Below are positions 1 through 8,067 of a stretch of DNA of 64,000 nucleotides, in pieces; the stretch's first letter is position 1, and every line of letters starts with the position of its first letter. The position numbers and the translations under genes were made by a program. Where the stretch lies: positions 1-64,000 of the forward strand of contig NZ_LGDW01000001.1 in assembly GCF_001280005.1 (NCBI RefSeq), read 5' to 3'. Under the pieces are notes generated by a model. It was not told the DNA's origin. It saw nothing but the letters and a program-made list of their open reading frames with translations, and searched no databases. The DNA is from Streptomyces sp. NRRL WC-3618. GTDB taxonomy: Bacteria > Actinomycetota > Actinomycetes > Streptomycetales > Streptomycetaceae.

Positions 1-624
1 CTCCCCACCCCCCAGCCATCCCCCCGAGACCTGCCCTGGGGCATCGCCGTACTCGCGGCCGGCCTAGCCGTGGAGGCCTACGCCACCCGCGCCCCACACA
101 CCCACCTCACCCTGCCCGGCGGAGCCACCGGCAGCTCCGCCGCCGTACTCGTCGGCTGGACCCTGACCGCCCTCGGCCTAGCCCTCGCCGGCCCCGGCCT
201 CGCACATCTCTGCGGACGCCTGCTGCAAGCCGTCCGCCCCGGCGCCCTCCGACTCCTCGCCGGCCGCGTCCTCATGGAGGAGGCGACCCGCATCGGCCGC
301 CCCCTGGGCGTCGTCTGTGCGGTGGCGTCGGGCGCCTACGCCATGATCGTGCTGTACGACCACGCCACCGACGACCCGTCCCTCGGCCCCCTCACCATCC
401 TGGGCGCCCTGGTCGTGGCGGGCTGCGCCGTCGCCACGCTCCTCACGGCCGCCGCCGAGGCCAGGCACGCCCGCGCGGACACCACGGCGGCCCTGCTCCG
501 CCTGGGCGCACCGGCCACGACCCTGCGCACCGCCGCCGGTCTGCGCGCGGCCGCCCTGCTCGCCCTGTTCGGCCCGCTGACCCTGCTGATCGCGGAGCTG
601 GCGGCGCTGCCACTGACCGCCTGA
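1..624 (+). CDS. Multi-pass membrane protein, C-terminal part (possible FtsX-like permease)
   Basis: The reading frame is open from the first base of the window, so the N-terminus lies outside it; about 207 residues are visible. It shows about five hydrophobic segments rich in Ala, Leu, Val and Gly, separated by short polar loops. The last two helices flank a cytoplasmic-looking stretch with a basic LLRLGAPATTLR motif, which resembles the C-terminal end of FtsX-type ABC permeases, where a loop of this kind precedes the final helices. No catalytic motif is visible. Assignment as a permease is inference from topology only; 'integral membrane protein' is secure. Confidence 0.6.
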   Translation, partial: LPTPQPSPRDLPWGIAVLAAGLAVEAYATRAPHTHLTLPGGATGSSAAVLVGWTLTALGLALAGPGLAHLCGRLLQAVRPGALRLLAGRVLMEEATRIGRPLGVVCAVASGAYAMIVLYDHATDDPSLGPLTILGALVVAGCAVATLLTAAAEARHARADTTAALLRLGAPATTLRTAAGLRAAALLALFGPLTLLIAELAALPLTA

Positions 625-629
625 CCCCC

Positions 630-644
630 GTACGGAATCCGTAC
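630..644. other. Short perfect palindrome between two plus-strand genes
   Basis: Arms GTACGGA and TCCGTAC flank a single central A, six bases after the stop of the membrane protein gene. It could be a weak terminator stem or a regulator binding site for the downstream VOC gene. There is no T-run directly after it, so neither role is established. Confidence 0.3.
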
Positions 645-754
645 AAAGAAGCCGCTGGAAAACTCGTACGAAAAAAATCGCACTCGCCGATGAGTTTCGC
701 CCGCACCCCGGGTCTACTCCATCGAACAGCAACACATCGACGGGAGAGACCCTC

Positions 755-1168
755 ATGAGCGAGTACCAGCAGATGATCTTCGTGAACCTGGCCGTCAGCG
801 ACATCGCCGCCTCGAAGAAGTTCTTCACCGAGCTCGGGTACACGATCAACCCGCAGTTCACGAACGACGACTGCGCCTGTGTCGTGATCAGCGACACCAT
901 CGTCGCGATGCTGCTGAGCAAGTCGCGCTACGCCGACTTCACGAAGAAGGAGATCGCGGACTCGACGAAGACCAGCGAGGTCCTCATCTGTCTGAGCGCC
1001 GAGAGCCGCGCGAAGGTCGACGAGCTGGTCGACGGGGCGCTCGCGGCGGGCGGCACCGAGCCGCGCGAGGCGCAGGACTACGGCCAGATGTACGGCCGCG
1101 CCTTCGACGACCTCGACGGCCACACCTGGGAGGTCATGTGGATGGACCCGGCGGCCGTCCAGGGCTGA
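755..1168 (+). CDS. VOC superfamily (glyoxalase / bleomycin-resistance fold) protein
   Basis: A 137-residue single-domain protein. It opens with a strand-type MIFVNLAVSDIAAS motif followed by KKFFTELGY, the typical start of a VOC beta-alpha-beta-beta-beta module. It ends with GRAFDDLDGHTWEVMWMD, where the D-x-x-G-H-x-W-E segment is the usual last metal-site strand. Similar proteins are annotated as lactoylglutathione lyase-like or extradiol dioxygenase-like, but substrates are mostly unknown. The ATG follows a good GGGAGAG ribosome site about 8 bases upstream. It is transcribed alone or with its neighbour on the same strand. The family is well supported; the reaction is not known. Confidence 0.85.
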   Translation: MSEYQQMIFVNLAVSDIAASKKFFTELGYTINPQFTNDDCACVVISDTIVAMLLSKSRYADFTKKEIADSTKTSEVLICLSAESRAKVDELVDGALAAGGTEPREAQDYGQMYGRAFDDLDGHTWEVMWMDPAAVQG

Positions 1169-1192
1169 CACGGCCCGTGCTTACATGGGCGG

Positions 1193-2314
1193 GTGCAGAC
1201 CAGCCCCGCCCATGCGGCCCACCACGACGACCGTGAGATAGAGACGCTCGACGAGTTCGACGCGGTCGTCTCGGCCCGCGGCACCCTCGCCGGATTCCGC
1301 GTCCAAGGCGTCGATCTGACGGATCGTACGAAGGAACTGCTGACCAGCGGTACCGCGGGCGCCCTCTTCCTCGGCTGCCCGATGCGCCCGGACGCGACGG
1401 CGAAGGTCCGCGCGGACGGCGCCCTGGTCTTCCCGCCGGTCCCGGACCTGCCCTTCGACCCGTACCGCGGCCATCTCTACTCGCCGGACGAGTTGTTCGC
1501 CGGGCTCGACACCGGTTACGAGCGGACCCCCGACGCCCTCGGGTACGCCTGGTTCCAGCGGACGAAGGCCGACGGCGACATCTTCGCCTCGATGCTGCGC
1601 TCCGTCCACGACGACGCCGTCTCCGACGCCCTCGACGAACTCCTGTGCGGGACACAGGTGGTGGGGGTGATGGGGGGTCACGCGATGGCACGCGGGACGC
1701 GGGAGTACGCCGGTGCCGCGCGCCTGGGGCGCGAGCTGACGCGCGCCGGGTTCACGGTGGCCACGGGCGGAGGCCCGGGGGCGATGGAGGCGGCGAACCT
1801 CGGCGCGTACGCGGCTCCCTTCGACGACACCATGCTCGACGAGGCGTGCGAACTACTCGCCGGGGCCCCGTCGTTCACGCCCTCGATCACCGACTGGGCG
1901 CGCGCCGCCTTCGAGGTCCGCGCACGCTGGCCCAAAGGGGCCGGCTCGGTGGGCATACCGACCTGGTTCTACGGGCACGAACCGCCGAACGCCTTCGCCT
2001 CGCACATCGCCAAGTACTTCGCCAACGCCACCCGCGAGGACGGGTTGTTGGCCCGTTCGACCGCGGGGACAGTTTTCCTGCCGGGTGCCGCCGGGACCGT
2101 ACAGGAGATCTTCGACAACGCGACCCCGAACTACTACGAGTCGCGCGGCGAGCCCACACCCATGGTGCTGGTCGACCAAGTCCACTGGACCGAACGGCTG
2201 CCCGCCTGGCCGCTGCTCCAATCGCTGGCGCGGGGGCGGGAGATGGAGGACCGGATCGCCCTGGTCGACCGGATCGAGGACGCTCCGGAAGCGTTGAAAC
2301 GCCTTGCCGGTTAA
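1193..2314 (+). CDS. LOG-family-like Rossmann nucleotide-binding protein
   Basis: 373 residues, longer than the usual 180-200 residue LOG proteins because of an N-terminal extension of about 140 residues. The C-terminal part carries the two family motifs: VATGGGPGAMEAAN (a form of the GGGxGxM nucleotide-binding loop) and LPGAAGTVQEIFD (the PGGxGTxxE motif with the second G replaced by A). LOG enzymes hydrolyse cytokinin-type or other nucleoside monophosphates, and related proteins bind Mg2+ and nucleotides. Start choice is a GTG 24 bases after the VOC stop; there is no strong ribosome site, so the true start may differ. Substrate unknown. Confidence 0.75.
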   Translation: MQTSPAHAAHHDDREIETLDEFDAVVSARGTLAGFRVQGVDLTDRTKELLTSGTAGALFLGCPMRPDATAKVRADGALVFPPVPDLPFDPYRGHLYSPDELFAGLDTGYERTPDALGYAWFQRTKADGDIFASMLRSVHDDAVSDALDELLCGTQVVGVMGGHAMARGTREYAGAARLGRELTRAGFTVATGGGPGAMEAANLGAYAAPFDDTMLDEACELLAGAPSFTPSITDWARAAFEVRARWPKGAGSVGIPTWFYGHEPPNAFASHIAKYFANATREDGLLARSTAGTVFLPGAAGTVQEIFDNATPNYYESRGEPTPMVLVDQVHWTERLPAWPLLQSLARGREMEDRIALVDRIEDAPEALKRLAG

Positions 2315-2352
2315 CAGGTAGGCAAAACCAATACAGGGAACCGGCATACCGA

Positions 2353-2380
2353 TTGACAGGCCTTATGCCACGCTTATAGA
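2353..2380 (+). promoter_or_regulatory. Probable housekeeping promoter of the LAETG protein gene
   Basis: A consensus -35 TTGACA (2353-2358) is separated by 16 bases from a TATAGA -10 (2375-2380). It lies about 85 bases upstream of the GTG start, leaving an untranslated leader of roughly 75 bases. Both boxes are unusually close to consensus for this very GC-rich genome. Confidence 0.6.
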
Positions 2381-2463
2381 CCTGTGAGACTCGTGGGGGT
2401 GACGAGGTGATGAGGTCTCATCGCTCCCTCCCTCCTCAGCTGTGCATCCCGTGAAGGGCAACC

Positions 2464-3156
2464 GTGTCCATTTCTTCCCGTACCGCACGTTCCGTGCGCA
2501 TTCTCGGTGTTGCCTCCGCGTCGGCCGCGCTCGCGCTGGGTGTCGCCGGCACCGCGTTCGCCTGCAACATCACTGAGTTCTCCGCCGACGCCAAGTGCGA
2601 CGGCGAAAAGGGTGTCATCAGCGTCACCGACAAGGACCCGTCGGGCACTTTGGCCACGGTCACCGTGTACCTCGGTGACAAGGTCATCGGTACCCAGGAC
2701 GTGGTGGGCAGCCGCGAGGGCGTCACCGTCGACTTCTCGGAGGACTGGGCGCCGAACGCGACGTACCGCGTTCACGTCAAGGCCGGCAACCAGGTCGACA
2801 AGGACATCAACCCGGATGTGACCACCCCGGGCAAGGCCTGCAAGGCGGAGCCGACCCCCACCCCGACTCCGCCGGCTTCTCAGACCCCGACGCCCTCGGA
2901 GCCCGCTTCCACGCCGACCCCGTCGGCGTCGGAGCCCGAGGACTCCGCCACCCCGACTCCGTCGGCCTCGGAGAGTACCCCGGGTGTCCCCGCGGACAGC
3001 GTTCCGACGCCCGCGGGCGGCACCTCCAACCTCGCCGAGACCGGCGCCAGCTCGAACACCGGTGTGATCGCCGGTATCGCCGCTGCTCTGGTCGCCGTCG
3101 GCGGCGGCGCCGTCTTCTTCGGCATGCGCCGTCGTGGGACGTCCAGCAAGAGCTGA
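2464..3156 (+). CDS. Cell-wall-anchored sortase substrate (LAETG protein)
   Basis: 230 residues. A Sec signal peptide (SVRILGVASASAALALGVAG, then TAFA before the mature Cys) is followed by a compact beta-rich domain of about 100 residues with three Cys. Next comes a long Pro/Thr/Ser spacer with repeated PTPTP and PSASE units. The C-terminus has LAETG, a hydrophobic helix (about 20 residues) and a basic RRRGTSSKS tail. LAxTG is the class E sortase signal of Streptomyces, so the protein should be covalently linked to peptidoglycan outside the cell. No sortase gene is adjacent. The start is a GTG preceded by GAAGGG. The function of the globular domain is unknown. Confidence 0.85.
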   Translation: MSISSRTARSVRILGVASASAALALGVAGTAFACNITEFSADAKCDGEKGVISVTDKDPSGTLATVTVYLGDKVIGTQDVVGSREGVTVDFSEDWAPNATYRVHVKAGNQVDKDINPDVTTPGKACKAEPTPTPTPPASQTPTPSEPASTPTPSASEPEDSATPTPSASESTPGVPADSVPTPAGGTSNLAETGASSNTGVIAGIAAALVAVGGGAVFFGMRRRGTSSKS

Positions 3157-3196
3157 CGTTTCGTTCGCCGTATCCGCAGTACCTGGCTGTACGTGG

Positions 3197-3227
3197 TGGC
3201 CCGTCCCGCTCATCAGGGGGCGGGCCA
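3197..3227. terminator. Bidirectional hairpin terminator
   Basis: TGGCCCGTCCC pairs with GGGGCGGGCCA (one T:G wobble) around a 9-base loop. It sits between two convergent genes, the LAETG protein on plus and the isomerase-family gene on minus. Confidence 0.6.
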
Positions 3228-3238
3228 TCGCGCTGCCG

Positions 3239-4036
3239 TCAGCCGAACGTCGCCCTCCGCAGCCAGAACTCCAGCAGCTCGCGCTCCCCGAGGATCTCCA
3301 ACCGCGGGCTGTCCAGCGGCAGTCGGCGGTAGAAGGCGAGCATGACGTCGGTGAGCGGGCCGCGCAGGGCGACCGTCGCCTTCTCATGGCCGCGCCGCCA
3401 GACGACGCCTTTCTCGGTGAGCTCCACGACCCACTCGGCGTTCGCCTCCGGCGCGGTGTCCGTGGCGTGCAGATGGATGCTGCTGCCCGTCCCGCGCAGC
3501 TCCTTCGCCGCCTCGTGCGGCTGCGTCCGCTGCATGAACTCGACGATCTGCAGCCACTCGTCGATGGCGTCGGCGGCGATGTCGGCCGCGACCTCGTACG
3601 ACAGCCCGGCGGCGAGGGCCGCGTCCGCGCGGTGGACGGTGATCTCGTGGGCCATCCGGCGCGCCCAGAACCCCGAGGTGTGGATCCCGGACCACGACCA
3701 CACCGTGGTGTCCGGCCCGGCCTCGCGCAGCGCGGCGACGACCAGCTCACCGGTCTCGGCGAGCCAGGCGTCCAGCGCGCCGGCATCGCCCCGGGCCTCC
3801 GGTCCGCCGCTGAGGGGTACCTGATCCTTGCCGATATTCTCCTCGGCCCGCGTACGCACCAGCGTGTCCGCCCAGCGCAAGGCACCGCCCGTGTGTCGCA
3901 CCAGCTGCTCCAGCGACCAGTCGGGACAGGTCGGCACGGTCGCCGACAGATCGGCGCCGGAGGTCACCACCGCTCTCAACTGCCCGGCCTGATGGGCGAT
4001 TTCATCGCAATAGCGGTCATGCGCGAGTGTCGTCAT
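3239..4036 (-). CDS. Maleylpyruvate isomerase-family mycothiol-dependent (DinB-fold) protein
   Basis: 265 residues. The N-terminal half has the features of the mycothiol-dependent maleylpyruvate isomerase N-domain (DinB-like four-helix bundle): CPDWSLEQLVRHTG near residue 50 and a metal-binding cluster MAHEITVHRAD near residue 145, where the His residues are expected to bind a divalent metal. The C-terminal half contains a smaller domain ending in a conserved LRGPLTDVMLAFYRRLP segment. Actinobacteria carry many paralogues that use mycothiol or act on unknown substrates. The start was set at MTTLAHDRYC because the upstream extension has no conserved character. Confidence 0.8.
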   Translation of the reverse strand: MTTLAHDRYCDEIAHQAGQLRAVVTSGADLSATVPTCPDWSLEQLVRHTGGALRWADTLVRTRAEENIGKDQVPLSGGPEARGDAGALDAWLAETGELVVAALREAGPDTTVWSWSGIHTSGFWARRMAHEITVHRADAALAAGLSYEVAADIAADAIDEWLQIVEFMQRTQPHEAAKELRGTGSSIHLHATDTAPEANAEWVVELTEKGVVWRRGHEKATVALRGPLTDVMLAFYRRLPLDSPRLEILGERELLEFWLRRATFG

Positions 4037-4046
4037 ACCGAGCACC

Positions 4047-5078
4047 CTATGAGGGGCCCCGCCGGCCCAGCACGACAATTTCGGCCGCGTCGAAGGCCAC
4101 CCCGACCTCGTCCCCGGGCTCCGGCGCCTCACGCAACGCGCACGCGGCCTCCAGTCGGGGCGCGTCCTCGGGCTGGAGCCGGACGGCGACATGCGTACCC
4201 CGGAAAGTGCGCGCGGCCACGATGCAGCGCAGGCCCTCGTCGGCGGGCACCAGGCGTACCCCGGCGGGCCGTACAAGCAGCGTGCGTACCCCCTCTTCGG
4301 TGCCCTCGGGGACCGGAACCTTGCCCCAGGGGGTGTCCGCGAGCTGCCCGCTCACCGTCGCCTCGACGACGTTGTCGAAGCCGAGGAAGCGCGCCACGAA
4401 CTCGTCGGCGGGCCGCTGCCAGACCTCAAGTGGCGTACCGGACTGGGCGATCCGTCCGTCGCGCATCACGATCACCCGGTCCGCGAGCGCGAAGGCCTCG
4501 CCCTGGTCGTGGGTGACGGCGAGCACGGTGGTGCCCAACCGACTGAAGAGTTCCCTCAGTTCGACGACGAGCCGCTCGCGCAGCGAGCGGTCCAGCTGGC
4601 CGAGCGGTTCGTCGAGCATCAGCAGCCGGGGGCGCGGCGCGAGGGCGCGGGCGAGGGCGACGCGCTGCTGTTCCCCTCCGGAGAGCGCGGAGACGGCACG
4701 TCCGGCGGCGCCCGGCAGCCCGACCAGGTCCAGCAACTCCCGTACGCGTACGTCCTGTTGAGCCTTGGATACGTGGTGCATGCGCAGCCCGAAGGCGACG
4801 TTGCCGCCGACGTCCCGCTGCGGGAACAGCTGGTGGTCCTGGAACATCAGGCCCACCTCCCGCTTGTGCGCCGGCACCCCGGTGAGATCCCGGCCGTCGA
4901 GCGACACGCGCCCCGCGTCCAGGGGTTGGAGTCCCGCGACCGCGCGCAGCAGCGTCGATTTCCCGCTGCCGCTGGGGCCGAGCACGCACACGATCTCGTG
5001 CTCGGCGACATCGAGGCCGACGCCGTCGAGCACGGGCCGCGCCCCGAACCGTACGGTCGCCTGGTCGAGACTGAGCAT
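4047..5078 (-). CDS. thiQ: Thiamine ABC transporter ATP-binding protein
   Basis: 343 residues. It has a full ABC ATPase module: Walker A GPSGSGKS (residues 34-41), Q-loop, signature LSGGEQQRVALARAL, Walker B LLMLDEPL and a switch His in VTHDQGEAF. A C-terminal TOBE-like regulatory domain of about 100 residues follows. It powers import by the permease encoded just upstream; the permease stop and this ATG are two bases apart, so the genes are almost certainly co-translated. The thiamine assignment comes from operon context and the TPP riboswitch ahead of the first gene; sequence alone would also fit an iron or polyamine ATPase. Confidence 0.85.
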   Translation of the reverse strand: MLSLDQATVRFGARPVLDGVGLDVAEHEIVCVLGPSGSGKSTLLRAVAGLQPLDAGRVSLDGRDLTGVPAHKREVGLMFQDHQLFPQRDVGGNVAFGLRMHHVSKAQQDVRVRELLDLVGLPGAAGRAVSALSGGEQQRVALARALAPRPRLLMLDEPLGQLDRSLRERLVVELRELFSRLGTTVLAVTHDQGEAFALADRVIVMRDGRIAQSGTPLEVWQRPADEFVARFLGFDNVVEATVSGQLADTPWGKVPVPEGTEEGVRTLLVRPAGVRLVPADEGLRCIVAARTFRGTHVAVRLQPEDAPRLEAACALREAPEPGDEVGVAFDAAEIVVLGRRGPS

Positions 5079-5080
5079 GG

Positions 5081-6793
5081 TCAGAACTCCCCCGTCCGGT
5101 CGGTCCGCAGCCGCTCCAGCACGAGCAGGGCCACCGCGCACACCACCATCAAGATCGTCGAAAGGGCCATCGCCTGGCCGTAGTTGAGGTCACCGGGGCG
5201 GCCCAGCAGACGGGCCACCGCGACCGGCAGGGTCGGGTTGTCGGGCCGGGCGATGAACACGGTCGCCCCGAACTCGCCCAGCGACACGGCGAACGCGAAG
5301 CCGGCCGCGATCAGCAGCGCCCGCCGCACGATCGGCAGATCGACCTCGCGCCAGACCCGCCAGGGCGAGGCCCCGAGCACGGCCGCCGCTTCCCTGAGCC
5401 GCCCGTCCACGGCCCGCAGCACCGGCAACATGGTCCGCACCACGAACGGCACCCCGACCAGCGCCTGCGCCAGCGGTACGAGGATCCAGCTGCCGCGCAG
5501 ATCGAGCGGCGGCTCGTCGAGCGCGATGAGGAATCCGAACCCGACGGTCACCGCCGACACCCCGAGGGGCAGCATCAACAGCGCGTCGAACCCCCGTACG
5601 AGCCGCCCGGCATCGCGCCGGGTGAGCGCCGCGGCGGCCAGTGAGCCGACGACGACGGCGATGCCGGTGGCGGCGACGGCGTACTGGAGCGAGTTCCCGA
5701 TGGCGGCGATCGGCGCCACCAGGAAGATGCCGGAGTCGTCGCGGGTGAGCGCCGTGTAGTAGCCGAGGCCCGCGCCGCCGGGTGTGGCGAACGACCGCTG
5801 CACGAGCACGGCGAGCGGCAGCACCAGCAGCACGGCGATGCTGGTCAGCACCCCGCCGAGCAGCGCCCACTGGCCCCGGCCGCGCGGCCGGCGGGCGGTC
5901 GTCTCCGGTGCCACGAGCCGCAGCACGCTCTCCCGCCGCCGTACCGTCCCGGCGTGCACGGCGAGAATGGCGCCCACCGCGACGAACTGGACGAGGGTCA
6001 GCACGGCCGCCGTACCGAGGTCGAAGATCTCCGAGGTCTGCCGGTAGATCTCCACTTCGAGGGTGGCGAAGGTCGGGCCGCCCAGGATCTGCACCACCCC
6101 GAAGGAGGTGAAGGTGAAGAGGAAGACCATCAGCGAAGCGGCGCCGACGGCGGGTGCGAGGGCGGGCAGCGTGACCTGCCGCCAGGCCGCGAACCGCGAT
6201 GCGCCGAGCACCCGCGCGGCCTCCTCCTGCCGTGGGTCGAGCTGCGCCCAGAGCCCGCCGACCGTCCGTACGACGACGGCGTAGTTGAAGAAGACGTGCG
6301 CGAGCAGGATCGCCCACACGGTCGTGTCCAGCCGTACGCCCCACAGCTCGTCGAGCAGCCCACCACGCCCGACCAGCGCCAGGAACGCCGTCCCGACCAC
6401 GACGGTCGGCAGCACGAACGGCACGGTCACCACGGCCCGCAGAATCTGCTTGCCCCTGAAATCGAAGCGTGCGAAGACATACGTGCCGGGGAGCGCGATC
6501 AGCAGCGTGAGCGCGGTGGACGCGAGCGCCTGCCAGACGGTGAACCAGAGGACATGCCGGATTCCGGAGTCCCCCAGCACCTCCCCCACCTGCCCGAGCC
6601 GCCAGACCCCGTCGACGTGCAGGCCGCGCGCGACGATCGCGGCGACGGGGTAGGCGAAGAAGAGCGCGAAGAAGACGACGGGCAGCGCGAGCAGGGCACC
6701 GCTCACAGCGGCACCCTTCCGGCGCGCGGGCACCACCGCCGCTTCGGATGCCTCTGCTACTTCAGTACGAGCGAGGTCCACGACTTGACCCAC
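5081..6793 (-). CDS. thiP: Thiamine ABC transporter permease, fused two-domain
   Basis: 570 residues with about twelve membrane helices. It is a tandem duplication of a binding-protein-dependent permease domain. The two EAA loops, which dock on the ATPase, are clear: EEAARVLGASRFAAWRQV in the first half and REAAAVLGASPWRVWREV in the second. ThiP proteins have this fused layout. The GTG start used here lies 36 bases inside the end of the binding-protein gene, an overlap that suggests translational coupling. Later in-frame GTG codons near 6735 and 6703 are alternatives, since the first 30 residues are not membrane-spanning. Confidence 0.87.
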   Translation of the reverse strand: MGQVVDLARTEVAEASEAAVVPARRKGAAVSGALLALPVVFFALFFAYPVAAIVARGLHVDGVWRLGQVGEVLGDSGIRHVLWFTVWQALASTALTLLIALPGTYVFARFDFRGKQILRAVVTVPFVLPTVVVGTAFLALVGRGGLLDELWGVRLDTTVWAILLAHVFFNYAVVVRTVGGLWAQLDPRQEEAARVLGASRFAAWRQVTLPALAPAVGAASLMVFLFTFTSFGVVQILGGPTFATLEVEIYRQTSEIFDLGTAAVLTLVQFVAVGAILAVHAGTVRRRESVLRLVAPETTARRPRGRGQWALLGGVLTSIAVLLVLPLAVLVQRSFATPGGAGLGYYTALTRDDSGIFLVAPIAAIGNSLQYAVAATGIAVVVGSLAAAALTRRDAGRLVRGFDALLMLPLGVSAVTVGFGFLIALDEPPLDLRGSWILVPLAQALVGVPFVVRTMLPVLRAVDGRLREAAAVLGASPWRVWREVDLPIVRRALLIAAGFAFAVSLGEFGATVFIARPDNPTLPVAVARLLGRPGDLNYGQAMALSTILMVVCAVALLVLERLRTDRTGEF

Positions 6794-7839
6794 TGGTCAC
6801 GGTGCTCGGCGATCTTCGCGGGGTCCATGGTCTCGGGGTCCTTGGCCTGCGGCCCGTACGCGGTGAACTCGGCGGGCACCTTCGCGCCCTCGCGTACGGG
6901 GTACACGAACATGTTCAGCGGCATGTCCTCCTGGAAGGTCCTGCCGACCAGGAAGTCGAGCAGGGCCTTGCCGCCCGCGCTGTTCCTGGCGTTGCTGAGC
7001 AGCCCCGCGTACTCGACCTGCCGGAAGCAGGTGCCGGTCGCGACCCCGGTCGGAGCGGCGGTCGGCTTCGGGTCGGCGAAGATCACCTCGGCGGGCGGCG
7101 AGGAGGCGTACGAGACGACGAGCGGCCGGTCGGCCTTGGCCTTCTTGCCGCCGGCCGACCCGGAGAACTCCTCGTTGTACGCCTGCTCCCAGCCGTCGAC
7201 GACCTTCACACCGTTGGCCTTGAGCTTCGTCCAGTAGCCGGCCCAGCCCTCGTCGCCGTACTTGGCGGCGCTGCCGAGCAGGAACCCGAGTCCGGGCGAG
7301 GAGGTGGAGGCGTTCTCCGTGACGAGGAGATTCTTGTAGGCGGGCTTGACCAGATCGTCGAAGGACACGGGCGGGGTCAGCTTGTGCTCGCTGAACCAGG
7401 CCTTGTCGTAGTTGACGCAGATGTCGCCGGTGTCGATCGGAGTGACCCGGTGCTTGTCCGCGTCGGTCCGGTACGCGGGCAGGATCGCGTCGGCGTCCTT
7501 CACCTCGTACGACTGGAACAGGCCGTTGTCGAGCGCGCGGGAGAGCAGGGTGTTGTCGACGCCGAAGAGGACATCGCCCTGCGGGTTGTCCTTGGTCAGG
7601 ATCGCCTTGTTGACGGCCTGCCCGGCGTCGCCGTCCTTGAGGACCCTGACCTTGTACCCGGACTGCTTCTCGAACGCGGCGAGGACGCCCTTCGAGACGG
7701 CCCACGAGTCATGGCTGACGAGGGTGACGGTCTTGGAGGCCGTCGGCGAAGCACTGCCACCGTCCTGGGACCCGCACGCGGACAGGGTGACGAGCCCGAG
7801 CCCGACGGCAAGGGCGGTGACCTGCTTGGTGATGCTCAC
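6757..7839 (-). CDS. thiB: Thiamine-binding lipoprotein of ABC transporter
   Basis: 360 residues. The signal peptide ends in the lipobox LSAC (Cys22), so the mature protein is a lipoprotein tethered to the outer face of the membrane. The body has the periplasmic-binding-protein pattern of the thiamine/iron type: TVTLVSHDSWAVSKG near the N-terminus and PIDTGDICVNYDKAWF in the hinge region. Start is GTG with a strong AGGAGG site. It is the first gene of the transporter operon and lies directly downstream of a TPP riboswitch, which makes thiamine or its phosphates the likely ligand. Confidence 0.88.
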   Translation of the reverse strand: MSITKQVTALAVGLGLVTLSACGSQDGGSASPTASKTVTLVSHDSWAVSKGVLAAFEKQSGYKVRVLKDGDAGQAVNKAILTKDNPQGDVLFGVDNTLLSRALDNGLFQSYEVKDADAILPAYRTDADKHRVTPIDTGDICVNYDKAWFSEHKLTPPVSFDDLVKPAYKNLLVTENASTSSPGLGFLLGSAAKYGDEGWAGYWTKLKANGVKVVDGWEQAYNEEFSGSAGGKKAKADRPLVVSYASSPPAEVIFADPKPTAAPTGVATGTCFRQVEYAGLLSNARNSAGGKALLDFLVGRTFQEDMPLNMFVYPVREGAKVPAEFTAYGPQAKDPETMDPAKIAEHRDQWVKSWTSLVLK

Positions 7840-7878
7840 TGGATTTCTTCCTCCTGGGATGACCAGGAAGAGACGCGG

Positions 7879-7913
7879 CCCTGCCCGGGACCCGTGACGG
7901 GTTCCGGGCAGGG
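7879..7913 (-). terminator. Riboswitch expression-platform hairpin
   Basis: CCCTGCCCGG pairs perfectly with CCGGGCAGGG around an inner GACCC/GGGTT stem. The hairpin lies between the TPP aptamer and the ribosome site of thiB. There is no U-run, so it may act as a factor-dependent terminator or as part of the switch controlling access to the downstream ribosome site. Confidence 0.55.
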
Positions 7914-7936
7914 CGCAACAGCAAGAGTGATGACCG

Positions 7937-8037
7937 AACTTCCTACCCAGAATGACCTGGGCGAGGTTCAGAGGGTCTGCGGCCCACCAATGTGATCTGG
8001 CTGCCGCACTCTCAGCGCTGTGGCGCTCCCCTGTCGG
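7937..8037 (-). promoter_or_regulatory. TPP riboswitch (THI element)
   Basis: Read on the minus strand, the 5' part has GGGGAGC followed by GCTGAGAGTGCGGC, which contains the conserved CUGAGA. The 3' part has GACCCTCTGAACCT and CCAGGTCATTCTGGGTAGG, matching the conserved ACCC...GAACCUG and pyrophosphate-sensing arm of the TPP aptamer. It begins about 30 bases after the rlmN stop and ends about 100 bases before thiB. High thiamine pyrophosphate is expected to switch the thiB-thiP-thiQ operon off. Confidence 0.92.
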
Positions 8038-8067
8038 AATATGAAGATATGTAGGTACGACGTAAGA

